A DNA stretch of 34,132 nt from Rhodobacteraceae bacterium HLUCCO18 (lineage in GTDB: Bacteria; Pseudomonadota; Alphaproteobacteria; Rhodobacterales; Rhodobacteraceae). Position 1 is the stretch's first letter. Every line of letters starts with the position of its first letter. Where the stretch lies: assembly GCA_001314805.1 (NCBI GenBank), contig LJSY01000032.1:17445-51576 (forward strand), in the 5' to 3' direction. Below the pieces are notes generated by a model, which ran no database searches, had not been told where the DNA came from, and saw only the letters and a program-made list of their open reading frames with translations. Shown here piece by piece: positions 1 to 7,491 of the stretch. A program made the position numbers and the translations under genes.

Positions 1-2
1 CG

Positions 3-620
3 ACGCTCGACATACACGCGGGGCCGGAACTCAGCGTGGCGGCGACCAAGACCTTCGTGACGTCGGCGCTGGCCGGCCTCTGGGTTCTTGCCGAGATGCA
101 GGGCGACGAGGAGTTGCTGGCCGCGATCCATGGCCTGCCCGAGTGTCTGGAAAAAGCGGCACAGACCGACTGGAGCCCCGTAGCGGGTGCCGTCGGCGCG
201 GGCTCGGTCTACACGCTGGGGCGCGGGCCGTCCTGGGCGATCTCGAACGAGGCGGCGCTCAAGTTCAAGGAGGTGTGCCAGCTTCACGCCGAAAGCTATT
301 CCTCGGCCGAGGTGCTGCATGGCCCCGTGTCCATCGTCGAGCGCGGCTTTCCGGTGCTGGCCTTCGCCGCCGCCGATGCCGCCGAGGGCGCGCTGGCCGA
401 AGTCGCGGATGCGCTGGCCGAGAAGGGGGCGGAGGTCTTCGCCACGACCGACCGGGTGCGCGCGGCAACGGCGCTTCCCGTGGTGCGCACGGGCCATCCG
501 CTGACCGATCCGCTGGCGCTGATCGTCAGCTTCTATGCGATGATCGAGGCGGTGGCGGTTGCGCGCGGGCTCGATCCCGACATGCCACGGCACCTGAAGA
601 AGGTGACCGAGACGACCTGA
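3..620 (+). CDS. SIS-domain sugar-phosphate isomerase/deaminase, GlmS-like (3' part)
   Basis: The frame is open from the first bases of the window, so the start lies upstream and only about 205 C-terminal residues are present. Seen: GPELSVAATKTF near the beginning, matching the GPE-(L/I)-x-VAxTK segment of GlmS-type SIS domains; a second SIS half with EAALKFKEVCQLHAE and SAEVLHGPVSIV, matching the GlmS region that holds the catalytic Glu and His; and a C-terminal DPDMPRHLKKVTET resembling the GlmS tail with its conserved Lys. Known: this family isomerises or deaminates amino-sugar phosphates in the cytoplasm, and short forms without the glutaminase domain often act as glucosamine-6-phosphate deaminases. 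Whether a glutaminase domain exists upstream cannot be seen. The gene converges on the sugar operon and ends inside a shared hairpin. Confidence 0.85.
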   Translation, partial: TLDIHAGPELSVAATKTFVTSALAGLWVLAEMQGDEELLAAIHGLPECLEKAAQTDWSPVAGAVGAGSVYTLGRGPSWAISNEAALKFKEVCQLHAESYSSAEVLHGPVSIVERGFPVLAFAAADAAEGALAEVADALAEKGAEVFATTDRVRAATALPVVRTGHPLTDPLALIVSFYAMIEAVAVARGLDPDMPRHLKKVTETT

Positions 621-639
621 ACGGGGCTTTGCCGTTCAG
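617..639. terminator. Bidirectional hairpin holding both stop codons
   Basis: CTGAACGG (617-624), a 7-base loop, then CCGTTCAG (632-639) form a perfect 8-bp stem. The TGA stop of the SIS gene (618-620) lies in the left arm and the TGA stop of the minus-strand oxidoreductase (636-638) lies in the right arm. Only a short T run (TTT) follows on the plus strand and none on the minus strand, so intrinsic termination is plausible but not ideal. Confidence 0.55.
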
Positions 640-1751
640 CTTTCCAGCCGCCGGGCCGCGCCCACCTCCACCTCCTGCCCGGTGATCCGGCTGCGCACCG
701 CCGCGAAGGCCAGCGCGAGGCTGAACAGGTTCTCGCGCGCCGAATTGGAGGGCTCACGCCCCTCCTCGATGGCGCACAGAAGCTCCCCCATCGTGCCGCG
801 GAACCCGTCGTTGAACCACTGGCCCTCCAGCTTCGGTTGGGCGATGCCCTCGGTTGTCGTCAGCGTGACGCGCTGCGCCCCAAGGTCCGGCCCGTCCGCG
901 ACAAGGCTGCCCGATGTCCCGCCCACATAGGTCGTATCGCGGGGTCCGTGTGGCGCGCCTCCGTCGAAGACGAGGCTCGCCTGCCCGCCGTCGAGCCGAA
1001 CCAGCGCCTGCGACAGGAGCGGCACCTTGTTGGACTGCCCGAGCCCGTGCGAGGCGGTTGCGAAGACCGACTGCGCGCGCCGCCCGGTGAGTGAGGCGAT
1101 GAAGTCGAACCAGTGGACGCCGAAATCGTAAAGCACGAGATCCTCGATCTCGTCGAAGGGCGTGCCGGCCGTCCAGCCGTGGTTCCAGTGCAGCGCGACA
1201 TGGGCCGACATGACCTCGCCGATCAGCCCCGCGCGCACGGCCTCGCGCATCCACGCCTTGTGCGGCGCCCAGCGCCCGTTCTGGTTGACGGCAAGCTTGC
1301 ACCCTTGATCCTCGGCCAGCTTCACGAGGTCCTCGCCCACGCCCAGATCGGTGACGAAGGGCTTCTGGCTCAGCACATGCTTGCCCGTCTTCAGCGCCGC
1401 TTCGACGATGGGCGCGCGGTGCTCGGGGTGAAGCGTGACGTCGACGACATCGATCTCGCTGTCGCCAAGCATGTCGCGCCAGTCGTCCTCGATCCGCGCG
1501 CCGGGGCAGTATTCGGCGGCCTTGGCCTCGGCCTTTGCCCTTGTCCGGTTCCACAGCGCCGCGACCTCCCATCCCGCCGTGCGGTAGGCGTCGAGATGGC
1601 TGGCGGAGATGCCGCCCGTGCCGATCATCCCGATCCGGGGCCGGTAGCTTTTCGGCATCGGCGGGCGATAGGGCAGGTCGGGTGCCGCGATCTCGGGCAG
1701 GTCCGCCGATTTCAGGGCGTAGGTGTCGGTATCGGCGGCGTCCTCCGTCAT
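636..1751 (-). CDS. Gfo/Idh/MocA family oxidoreductase (last gene of operon)
   Basis: 371 aa, a NAD(P)-dependent sugar or polyol dehydrogenase-type protein. Seen: an N-terminal extension of about 40 residues, then a Rossmann motif GTGGIS (about residues 46-51), a DVVDV strand, and VLSQKPFVTDL where the family usually has EKP. DFGVHWFDF supplies the D-x-G-x-H-x-x-D element of the active site. The start ATG overlaps the stop of the upstream gene by four bases (ATGA), so the two are probably translationally coupled. It is one of three members of this family in the operon. Known: members oxidise or reduce carbons of sugars, glycosides and inositols, or act on imines. The substrate is unknown. The Glu-to-Gln change in the EKP motif is unusual but the catalytic Lys is kept. 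Confidence 0.88.
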   Translation of the reverse strand: MTEDAADTDTYALKSADLPEIAAPDLPYRPPMPKSYRPRIGMIGTGGISASHLDAYRTAGWEVAALWNRTRAKAEAKAAEYCPGARIEDDWRDMLGDSEIDVVDVTLHPEHRAPIVEAALKTGKHVLSQKPFVTDLGVGEDLVKLAEDQGCKLAVNQNGRWAPHKAWMREAVRAGLIGEVMSAHVALHWNHGWTAGTPFDEIEDLVLYDFGVHWFDFIASLTGRRAQSVFATASHGLGQSNKVPLLSQALVRLDGGQASLVFDGGAPHGPRDTTYVGGTSGSLVADGPDLGAQRVTLTTTEGIAQPKLEGQWFNDGFRGTMGELLCAIEEGREPSNSARENLFSLALAFAAVRSRITGQEVEVGAARRLES

Positions 1752-2824
1752 GGGATCAGCTCCAGCGTGCGTTTCAGGGCGGCCGACTGCGCGGCGGTGT
1801 CGACAATGCGCTGCGCGGTGAGGCAGAGGCCCGGATCGAGAGGGCCGCCGACCGGCTCACCCCGCGCGATGCAGCCCAGTACGTACTCGATGGCGTTGCG
1901 CTCGCCCTCCCTCAGGGGATCGACCGGGATCTCGTGCCGCTCGGGCCGCGCGCGGGTCTGGACGGTGACGTGGGAGGCGTAATCGGGCGAGGCGATGGTG
2001 CCATCGGAGCCCACGAAGGTGAAGCCGCAGGTCGGCTGCGGCTGATGCGTCCAGGGATCGGTGAAGGTGCCCCAGCGGGTTTCCATCCGGCTGAGGCCGG
2101 TGGTGTAGCGGCAGACGGCGACGGCGTGCTGGTCGACTTCGATGCCGGGCGTCTGGTCCACCGTGCATGTGACTTCGAGCGGCGCGGCACCGCCCATGTA
2201 CCATGTCCCAAGCGTCGCCCCGTAACCCATGTAATCCAGCAGCGATCCGCCCCCGCTGGCCTTCCTGTACCACCATGCGTCGGGCTTCTGGCGCTCGACC
2301 TCCTCGGGGGTGACCTCTTCCTTGTCGGCGAGATGGTAGAGCGGCCCGCGATTACCGTCGTAGAAATGCACCTCGCGCAGCTCTCCGATCAGGCCCTCGT
2401 CGATCAGGCGCTTGGCGGTGACATGGCTTTCGACCCAGCGGAGCGGCCAGTTGATCGCCATCTGCTTGCCGGTGCCCTCCATCGCGGCGATCATCCGCCG
2501 CGCGTCTGTGGTGGAGGCGGCGAAGGGCTTTTCCACGAAAACGTGGAGACCGTGCGGCGCCAGGCGCTCCGTATACGCGGCGTGGTCACCGGTGGCGGCG
2601 CAGAGGATCGCCATGTCGTAGGGGCCGGCTTCCATACAGGCATCGAAATCCGTAAAGAATTTATCCTCAGGCACGCCGAACTTGCCTGCCACGGATTGCA
2701 TTTTTGCAAGGTCCGGATCGTAGAGCCCGGCGATCTCCGCCTCCGGGTGCTCATGCACGAGGCGCAGCAGGTCGCCCATGTGCATGTGGTCGAAACTGAT
2801 GCCGACGATGCGGAAATTCGCCAT
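1748..2824 (-). CDS. Gfo/Idh/MocA family oxidoreductase with atypical nucleotide loop
   Basis: 358 aa. The ATG at 2824 is chosen because GAGGAAG lies just upstream; the frame stays open further upstream but that part is out of frame with the neighbouring permease. Seen: a first strand FRIVGISFDHMHMGDLL in place of the usual GxGxxG loop, then HVFVEKPFAAS with the EKP motif, MAINWPLRW, and GGSLLDYMGYG where many relatives carry the DxGxHxxD active-site helix. The catalytic-region His is therefore not where expected. It may belong to a divergent subgroup that uses the N-terminal His-x-His, or act on a different substrate from the other two paralogues. It lies 11 bases downstream of the second permease gene and is coupled by ATGA to the next oxidoreductase. 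Confidence 0.85.
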   Translation of the reverse strand: MANFRIVGISFDHMHMGDLLRLVHEHPEAEIAGLYDPDLAKMQSVAGKFGVPEDKFFTDFDACMEAGPYDMAILCAATGDHAAYTERLAPHGLHVFVEKPFAASTTDARRMIAAMEGTGKQMAINWPLRWVESHVTAKRLIDEGLIGELREVHFYDGNRGPLYHLADKEEVTPEEVERQKPDAWWYRKASGGGSLLDYMGYGATLGTWYMGGAAPLEVTCTVDQTPGIEVDQHAVAVCRYTTGLSRMETRWGTFTDPWTHQPQPTCGFTFVGSDGTIASPDYASHVTVQTRARPERHEIPVDPLREGERNAIEYVLGCIARGEPVGGPLDPGLCLTAQRIVDTAAQSAALKRTLELIP

Positions 2825-2835
2825 GTCTTCCTCCC

Positions 2836-3825
2836 TCAGCGTTGTTCGGTGAAGCGGACGTAAAGCGCCGTGACCGCGAGGATGATCAGCCCGAACAGCG
2901 CGATGCGCGCGCCTTCGGGCATCCGAGCCAGCGTCAGCATCGTCTCGATCACCCGCAGGATCAGCGCGCCGACGATGGCGCCCGCGAAACTGCCGCGCCC
3001 GCCGAAGATGGAGGTGCCACCGATCACGGCGGCGGCCACCGAGGGCAGCATCAGCGGGTTGGCGAGGCTGAGCGAGGGCGCGCGGATCATGCCCAGATAA
3101 AGCAGACCCGTCAGCGCCGCGATCAGCCCCGACAGCACATAGAGCGCCATGAGCACCTGCCAACTGCGCACGCCCGACAGCTGCGCCGCCTTCTCGTTGG
3201 AGCCGACCGCGAAGAGAAGCCGGCCGAACCCGCTGTATCGCATCAGCCAGAGGACGAAGACGGCGAAGGGCACGAAAAGGAAGATGCCGTTCGGCAGCCC
3301 CGCCGTGCGCCCGGTGCCCAGCCATTCCAGGATCGCGGGTATGTCAGTCCCTGTGGCGATCACGTAGCGCTGGTAGACCTGCAGACAGCCCGAGGCGATC
3401 AGGCCGGTGCCCAGCGTCATGATCAGCGGATGCACCCGCGCGATCCCCGTGCCGAAGCCGTTGACCACGCCCACGACCACGCCCACGGCCATCGCCACCA
3501 GCATCGCGGGGACCGGACCGACGAGCGGCGTCAGCGTCGCCGCCACGAAGGCCGAAGCGGTGGCGACGATCCCGACCGACAGGTCGATCCCTCCGGTCAG
3601 CATGGTCAGCACCTGACAGGCAGCGAGCATGGCCAGCGGGATGGCGAACTTGATCGTGTTTCCGGCCCAGAACGGCGAGATGATGCCGGGCCGCATCAGC
3701 TCCAGCGTCCCGATCAGCAGCAGCAGGAGGGCGATCAGCGGGATGACGGGATTGTCCTTGAGGAACCGCCCGATGCGCACGATAGGCCGCGCCTGGGTCT
3801 CGGCCTGCGGGTGGATATCGCTCAT
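2836..3825 (-). CDS. Sugar ABC transporter permease, RbsC family
   Basis: 329 aa, an inner-membrane subunit of an RbsABC-type importer. Seen: a cytoplasmic N-terminus of about 25 residues, a first membrane segment around VIPLIALLLLLIGTLELM, then the family hallmark LTMLTGGIDLSVGI and about eight more hydrophobic stretches, with AVIGGTSIFGGRGSFAGAIVGALI near the C-terminus (the loop that contacts the ATPase). A strong GGGAGGAG ribosome site precedes the ATG, and the start overlaps the stop of the first permease by four bases. It pairs with the neighbouring permease, so the channel is probably a heterodimer. Confidence 0.93.
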   Translation of the reverse strand: MSDIHPQAETQARPIVRIGRFLKDNPVIPLIALLLLLIGTLELMRPGIISPFWAGNTIKFAIPLAMLAACQVLTMLTGGIDLSVGIVATASAFVAATLTPLVGPVPAMLVAMAVGVVVGVVNGFGTGIARVHPLIMTLGTGLIASGCLQVYQRYVIATGTDIPAILEWLGTGRTAGLPNGIFLFVPFAVFVLWLMRYSGFGRLLFAVGSNEKAAQLSGVRSWQVLMALYVLSGLIAALTGLLYLGMIRAPSLSLANPLMLPSVAAAVIGGTSIFGGRGSFAGAIVGALILRVIETMLTLARMPEGARIALFGLIILAVTALYVRFTEQR

Positions 3826-4763
3826 GATGGGCTCCTCCCGCGCATCATCAGGAAGGCGCCGAACATCACGACGCCGACCATGATCGTGCCCTCCACGATG
3901 GTGGTCACATTGGGGTCGACCGCTGCGAGCGTCAGGATCGTGCGGATGATCCTGAGGATGAAGACCGCGATGATCGGCCCCAGCAGCCCGCCGATGCCCC
4001 CGCCCAGCACTGCGCCGCCCAGAACGACCGCCGCGACGGCGGCCAGCAGGTAGGGGCCGGGGACGGGTTCACCGATCCCGGTCAGTGCCAGAAGGCTCAG
4101 CCCGCCAAAGGCGCTGAAGAGGCCGCAGACCGCGTAGGCCGCGGCCTTGGTCCGCCCCACCGCCACGCCGGAGCGGAAGGCCGCGTTCTCGTCCGATCCC
4201 GTGGCGTAGATCGCGAGCCCCAGCTTGGAACGCTTCAGGGGCACCCAGATCACCGCGACGATGATCGCCATCAGGATCAGCGCCTTTGGCAGCCCGTGGA
4301 TCAGCACGGAGCCAGCGATCGCCTCGCGCAGGAAGGGCGCCGCGATGCCGCCGGGCGAGTTGAGGATCAGGAGCGCGGTGCCCTCCCACACGAACAGCAT
4401 GGCGAGTGTCACCACGATGTCGGGCACCCGCGTGAGCACGATCAACACTCCGTTGATGAGGCCCATCAGAGTGCCCACCGCCAGCGTGATGAGGATCGCG
4501 GGCACGCCGCCCATGGTCTGCATCAGGACCGCGGCCGTCACCGAACAGACCGCCATCATCGAGGCGACCGACAGGTCGATGCCGCCGACGATCACGACCA
4601 CGGCCATGGCGGCGGTGGCGAAGGCGAAGGGCAGGGCGGCGCGCGCGAGGCTTTCGAGGCCCGAGACGCCGAAATTCGGTTGGATGAGCCGCGTGACGCC
4701 GAGCAGCACCACCATGAGTGCGACAAGGCCCAGCGTCCAGGCGTTCCTGCGCACGAAACTCAC
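3822..4763 (-). CDS. Sugar ABC transporter permease, RbsC family (GTG start)
   Basis: 313 aa. The GTG at 4763 is preferred because it overlaps the TGA of the upstream ATPase gene (GTGA) and yields a normal-length protein beginning with a short positive N-terminus (SFVRRNAW) before the first membrane helix. Seen: VVVIVGGIDLSVASMMAV, the family signature, and LGGAVLGGGIGGLLGPIIAVFIL near the C-terminus, the ATPase-contact region. It is homologous to the neighbouring permease. Together with the double ATPase and the periplasmic protein these form one complete sugar importer. Confidence 0.92.
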   Translation of the reverse strand: MSFVRRNAWTLGLVALMVVLLGVTRLIQPNFGVSGLESLARAALPFAFATAAMAVVVIVGGIDLSVASMMAVCSVTAAVLMQTMGGVPAILITLAVGTLMGLINGVLIVLTRVPDIVVTLAMLFVWEGTALLILNSPGGIAAPFLREAIAGSVLIHGLPKALILMAIIVAVIWVPLKRSKLGLAIYATGSDENAAFRSGVAVGRTKAAAYAVCGLFSAFGGLSLLALTGIGEPVPGPYLLAAVAAVVLGGAVLGGGIGGLLGPIIAVFILRIIRTILTLAAVDPNVTTIVEGTIMVGVVMFGAFLMMRGRSPS

Positions 4764-6274
4764 GCCGCGCCCTCCGCCGATGTCAGGCCGTAGGCGGCGC
4801 GCATCAGTCGCTCCTCGGTGGCGTCCACCGCCTCGACGATGTCCACGACGCAGCCGTTGAAAATCACCACCGCCCGGTCGCAGGCAAGCGGCACCTCGGC
4901 CAGTTCCGAGGTGTAGTAGAGGACCGCCGCCCCCTGTCCGGCCAGCTCCCGCACCAGCGGGTAGATCTGGCGTTTCGTGCGCACGTCGATCCCGCGCGTC
5001 GGATCGAACAGGAGAAGCGTCTCGACCCCATGGGCCAGCCAGCGGCCGATGGTGACCTTCTGCTGGTTGCCGCCGGATAGCCGCTGCACCTCGCCCTGTG
5101 CGCGGGTGTCGATCTGGAGCCGTTCCACCGCCTCTGCCACGCGCGCCTTCTCGTGGCGCAGGCGTAGCGGACCCCAGGCGCGGGCGCGCGCGGAAAACGG
5201 CATGGCGATGTTCTCGCGCACCGAACGTTCGCGGAAGAGCGCCTCGGCCCGGTTGCCAGGCACGAATTTCAGCCCCGCTGCGATGGCGTCGGCGGGGTGG
5301 CGGAACAGGGCGGGGGCGCCGTCGATCTCGACCGTGCCGCCGGCGGGTTTTCGCATGCCTGCCAGCACCTCGAACAGCTCGTCCTGGCCCTGGCCCTCCA
5401 GCGCGACGACGCCGAGAACCTCGCCGGGATGGAGATCGAAACTCGCATCGATCAGCTTGGGCGCGGCGGCGAGGTTCTGCACGCGCAGACGCGGCGCGCC
5501 GCCGGGCTTCGGGCGCGCCGTCTCGGCCGCGCGCTGGCCGAGGTCGATCCGTGCGCCCAGCATCATCTCGACCACGCGGTCCTCGATGCCGGGGGCAATG
5601 TCCACGTCGCCGACGCTGCGTCCGTCGCGCAGGACGGTCGCACGGTCGCAAAGCGCGGCGATCTCGGCGAAGCGGTGGGAGATGTAGATGACGCCGCGCC
5701 CGTCCTCGGCCTGCTGTCGCGCGACCCGCAGCACCCGCTCCACGAGGTCGGTCGGCAGCGCTGCGGTCAGTTCGTCCAGAAGCAGCACGTCGGGCGTGCT
5801 GGCGAGCGCGCGGGCGAGGTCGATGATGCGCAGTGTGGCCAGCGGCAGGTCGCGGATCATCGCGTCGAGCCTGAGCTCGGGATGGCCGAGCTCGGCGGCC
5901 CAGTGGCGGAACGTGTCGGCATTCGTGTCGCCGAGGCGCAGGTTGTCCGAGATGTCCAGATCCGGGATCAGCGAGGGTTCCTGGTAGACCGGCACGAGGC
6001 CCGAGCGCCGCGCCTCGGCGGGCGAGCCCACGCGCGCCTCCGCGCCCCGGATCGTCACGCGACCCTTGTCGGGGCGGATCGCGCCGGTGAGGATCTTCAC
6101 GAAGGTGGATTTGCCCGCACCGTTCGCGCCCATCAGCGCGACCACCTCGCCGCGCCGGACGGTCAGGCTCGCATCGGTCAGCGCGCGCACGGCGCCAAAG
6201 CTCTTGGCCACGTTTTGCGCATCCAGAAGCGTGTCCGTCACGCCGCTGGACATGGGATCGGTTTGGGAGGTCAT
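4760..6274 (-). CDS. Sugar ABC transporter ATPase with two nucleotide-binding domains, RbsA family
   Basis: 504 aa, typical length for a duplicated RbsA-type ATPase that powers uptake at the inner membrane. Domain 1 (about 17-250) has a canonical Walker A (GANGAGKST) and a Walker B with catalytic Glu (VLLLDELTAAL), but its signature motif is degenerate (LPLATLRIIDLARAL). Domain 2 (about 265-495) has no usable Walker A (LEGQGQDE), a canonical signature LSGGNQQK, and an altered Walker B (LLLFDPTRGIDV, with Asp-Glu changed to Phe-Asp). Hence only the site made of the domain 1 Walker motifs and the domain 2 signature looks competent, as is common in this family. The ATG lacks a strong ribosome site and lies 85 bases after the binding-protein gene, across a hairpin, which fits lower expression than the binding protein. 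Confidence 0.93.
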   Translation of the reverse strand: MTSQTDPMSSGVTDTLLDAQNVAKSFGAVRALTDASLTVRRGEVVALMGANGAGKSTFVKILTGAIRPDKGRVTIRGAEARVGSPAEARRSGLVPVYQEPSLIPDLDISDNLRLGDTNADTFRHWAAELGHPELRLDAMIRDLPLATLRIIDLARALASTPDVLLLDELTAALPTDLVERVLRVARQQAEDGRGVIYISHRFAEIAALCDRATVLRDGRSVGDVDIAPGIEDRVVEMMLGARIDLGQRAAETARPKPGGAPRLRVQNLAAAPKLIDASFDLHPGEVLGVVALEGQGQDELFEVLAGMRKPAGGTVEIDGAPALFRHPADAIAAGLKFVPGNRAEALFRERSVRENIAMPFSARARAWGPLRLRHEKARVAEAVERLQIDTRAQGEVQRLSGGNQQKVTIGRWLAHGVETLLLFDPTRGIDVRTKRQIYPLVRELAGQGAAVLYYTSELAEVPLACDRAVVIFNGCVVDIVEAVDATEERLMRAAYGLTSAEGAA

Positions 6275-6311
6275 GCGGTCACTGCCCGTTTGTCGGCCTG
6301 CTCGAAAGGGG

Positions 6312-6344
6312 CGGCCCCCGCGCCGTCAACTGGCACGGGAGCCG
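6312..6344 (-). promoter_or_regulatory. Intercistronic RNA hairpin after the binding-protein gene
   Basis: In the minus-strand transcript CGGCUCCCGUGCC pairs with GGCGCGGGGGCCG across a 7-base loop, giving a 13-bp stem with two G-U pairs. On the plus strand the same two positions would be C-A mismatches, so the fold favours the operon's RNA. It begins 15 bases after the binding-protein stop codon. No U-tract follows, so it is more likely an mRNA-stabilising or attenuating element that lets the binding protein be made in excess than a full terminator. Confidence 0.6.
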
Positions 6345-6359
6345 CAGGGAGGATGCCGA

Positions 6360-7397
6360 TCAGCCTTCGCCCGGTCCTTCGCAGGCGATGATCTGCTCCA
6401 TGGTGTAATCCGTCCAGCCCGGAATGGTGACGGAGACCGGCCACTCGGGATCGAGGTTGGGATTCTGCGCCGCCTCGAGCGTGGCGCGGCCTTCCTCGGT
6501 GACGTTCTCCCACAAGACCGGATCGACCAGCACGGTGTTGTCGTCGGGTGCCTCGCCGTTGAGGATGTCCACGGCCAGCGCGATGCCCGCGCCGCCGACC
6601 GAACCGGGGTTCGTGACGGCCGCGCCCTCCAGACCCTCGACGCTGTTGAGCTGACCCACGAAGCCCGCGTTATCCGCGCCCACGATCGGCACCAGCGGCG
6701 CACCGCTTTCGATGAAGGCGTCGACGATCACGTTGTCAATGCCGCTGGTCCAGACCCCGTCGAAGGGGATGCCGGTCGCGAGGAAGTCGAACATCTGCTG
6801 TTTGCCCTGGTCCTGCTGCCAGCCGGTGAAGACCTCGTGCACGATCTCGATGCCCGGGAACTCGGCCAATGCCCGCTTGAAGCCGTTGTCCCGGTCGGTA
6901 TCGGCCGAGACGCCCGCAATGCCGCGCATGTAGACCACATCACCCTGGCCGCCGAGCTGCTCGAAAAGCCAGCGCGCGCCGAGATAGGCGTATTCCTCCT
7001 GGTTGTTGGACAGGATGTAGGCGCCTTCCGCCGTGACGCCCGCGTCGACGGCCACCACCACGATGCCGGCCGCCATCGCGGCCTCGAGCGCCGAGTTCAG
7101 CGCGTCGGGGTTCGACGGGTTCAGCACGATGGCGTCCACGCCCGCCTCGATGAGGTTGTTGAGATCCTCGAGCTGGCCCGCGCTGTCGGTGTTGCGGTGC
7201 GCCACGACCAGGCCGGTGACGTCCGGTTCCACCAGCGCCTGGGCGCGCATGGCGCAGATCATTTCCTCGCGCCAGCCGTTGCCCTGCACGGTGTTGGAGA
7301 CACCGATGGTGTAGCCGCCGTCCTGTGCGATGGCGGCGGGCGCCATGGCCACGGAAAGTGCGGCCGCGGCCGCCCCCATCATCAGTCTTCTGTTCAT
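6360..7397 (-). CDS. Periplasmic sugar-binding protein of the ABC importer, RbsB-like
   Basis: 345 aa from the ATG at 7397, which has GGGAGG about 8 bases upstream. An in-frame ATG 15 bases further upstream overlaps that ribosome site and is less likely. Seen: a signal peptide (MNRRLMMGAAAAALSVAMA, probable cleavage after PAAIA), with no lipobox, so it is a soluble periplasmic protein. Then YTIGVSNTVQGNGWR, the DLNNLIEAGVDAIVLNPSNPDAL segment and VDAGV, typical of the type I periplasmic binding fold (Peripla_BP_4). It delivers the substrate to the two permeases. Similar proteins bind ribose, galactose, inositol or other polyols; the ligand cannot be assigned. Confidence 0.92.
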   Translation of the reverse strand: MNRRLMMGAAAAALSVAMAPAAIAQDGGYTIGVSNTVQGNGWREEMICAMRAQALVEPDVTGLVVAHRNTDSAGQLEDLNNLIEAGVDAIVLNPSNPDALNSALEAAMAAGIVVVAVDAGVTAEGAYILSNNQEEYAYLGARWLFEQLGGQGDVVYMRGIAGVSADTDRDNGFKRALAEFPGIEIVHEVFTGWQQDQGKQQMFDFLATGIPFDGVWTSGIDNVIVDAFIESGAPLVPIVGADNAGFVGQLNSVEGLEGAAVTNPGSVGGAGIALAVDILNGEAPDDNTVLVDPVLWENVTEEGRATLEAAQNPNLDPEWPVSVTIPGWTDYTMEQIIACEGPGEG

Positions 7398-7476
7398 TTT
7401 GGGTCCTCCCATCTGGGTTGGTAGTGAAGTCGGTATTCGGGGTCTTGGCGCCCCTTTCGGTTTCTGTCCGGCCCGC

Positions 7477-7489
7477 TCGCCTTCGGCGA
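7477..7489 (-). other. Small hairpin after the isomerase stop codon
   Basis: TCGCC-GAA-GGCGA on the minus strand is a 5-bp stem with a tight loop two bases downstream of the isomerase stop codon. No T-run follows. It may separate the catabolic genes from the binding-protein gene in mRNA processing; this is inference from position alone. Confidence 0.3.
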
Positions 7490-7491
7490 TC

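Noticed and set aside
2842-4053. Plus-strand open frame of 403 codons opposite the permease genes
   Set aside because: The product is full of His, Asp, Gln and Arg, as expected for the complement of membrane-protein codons in GC-rich DNA. The minus strand encodes clear RbsC permeases.
6312-6344. Hairpin considered as a rho-independent terminator
   Set aside because: No U-tract follows the stem on the transcript strand and the downstream transporter genes need the same transcript.
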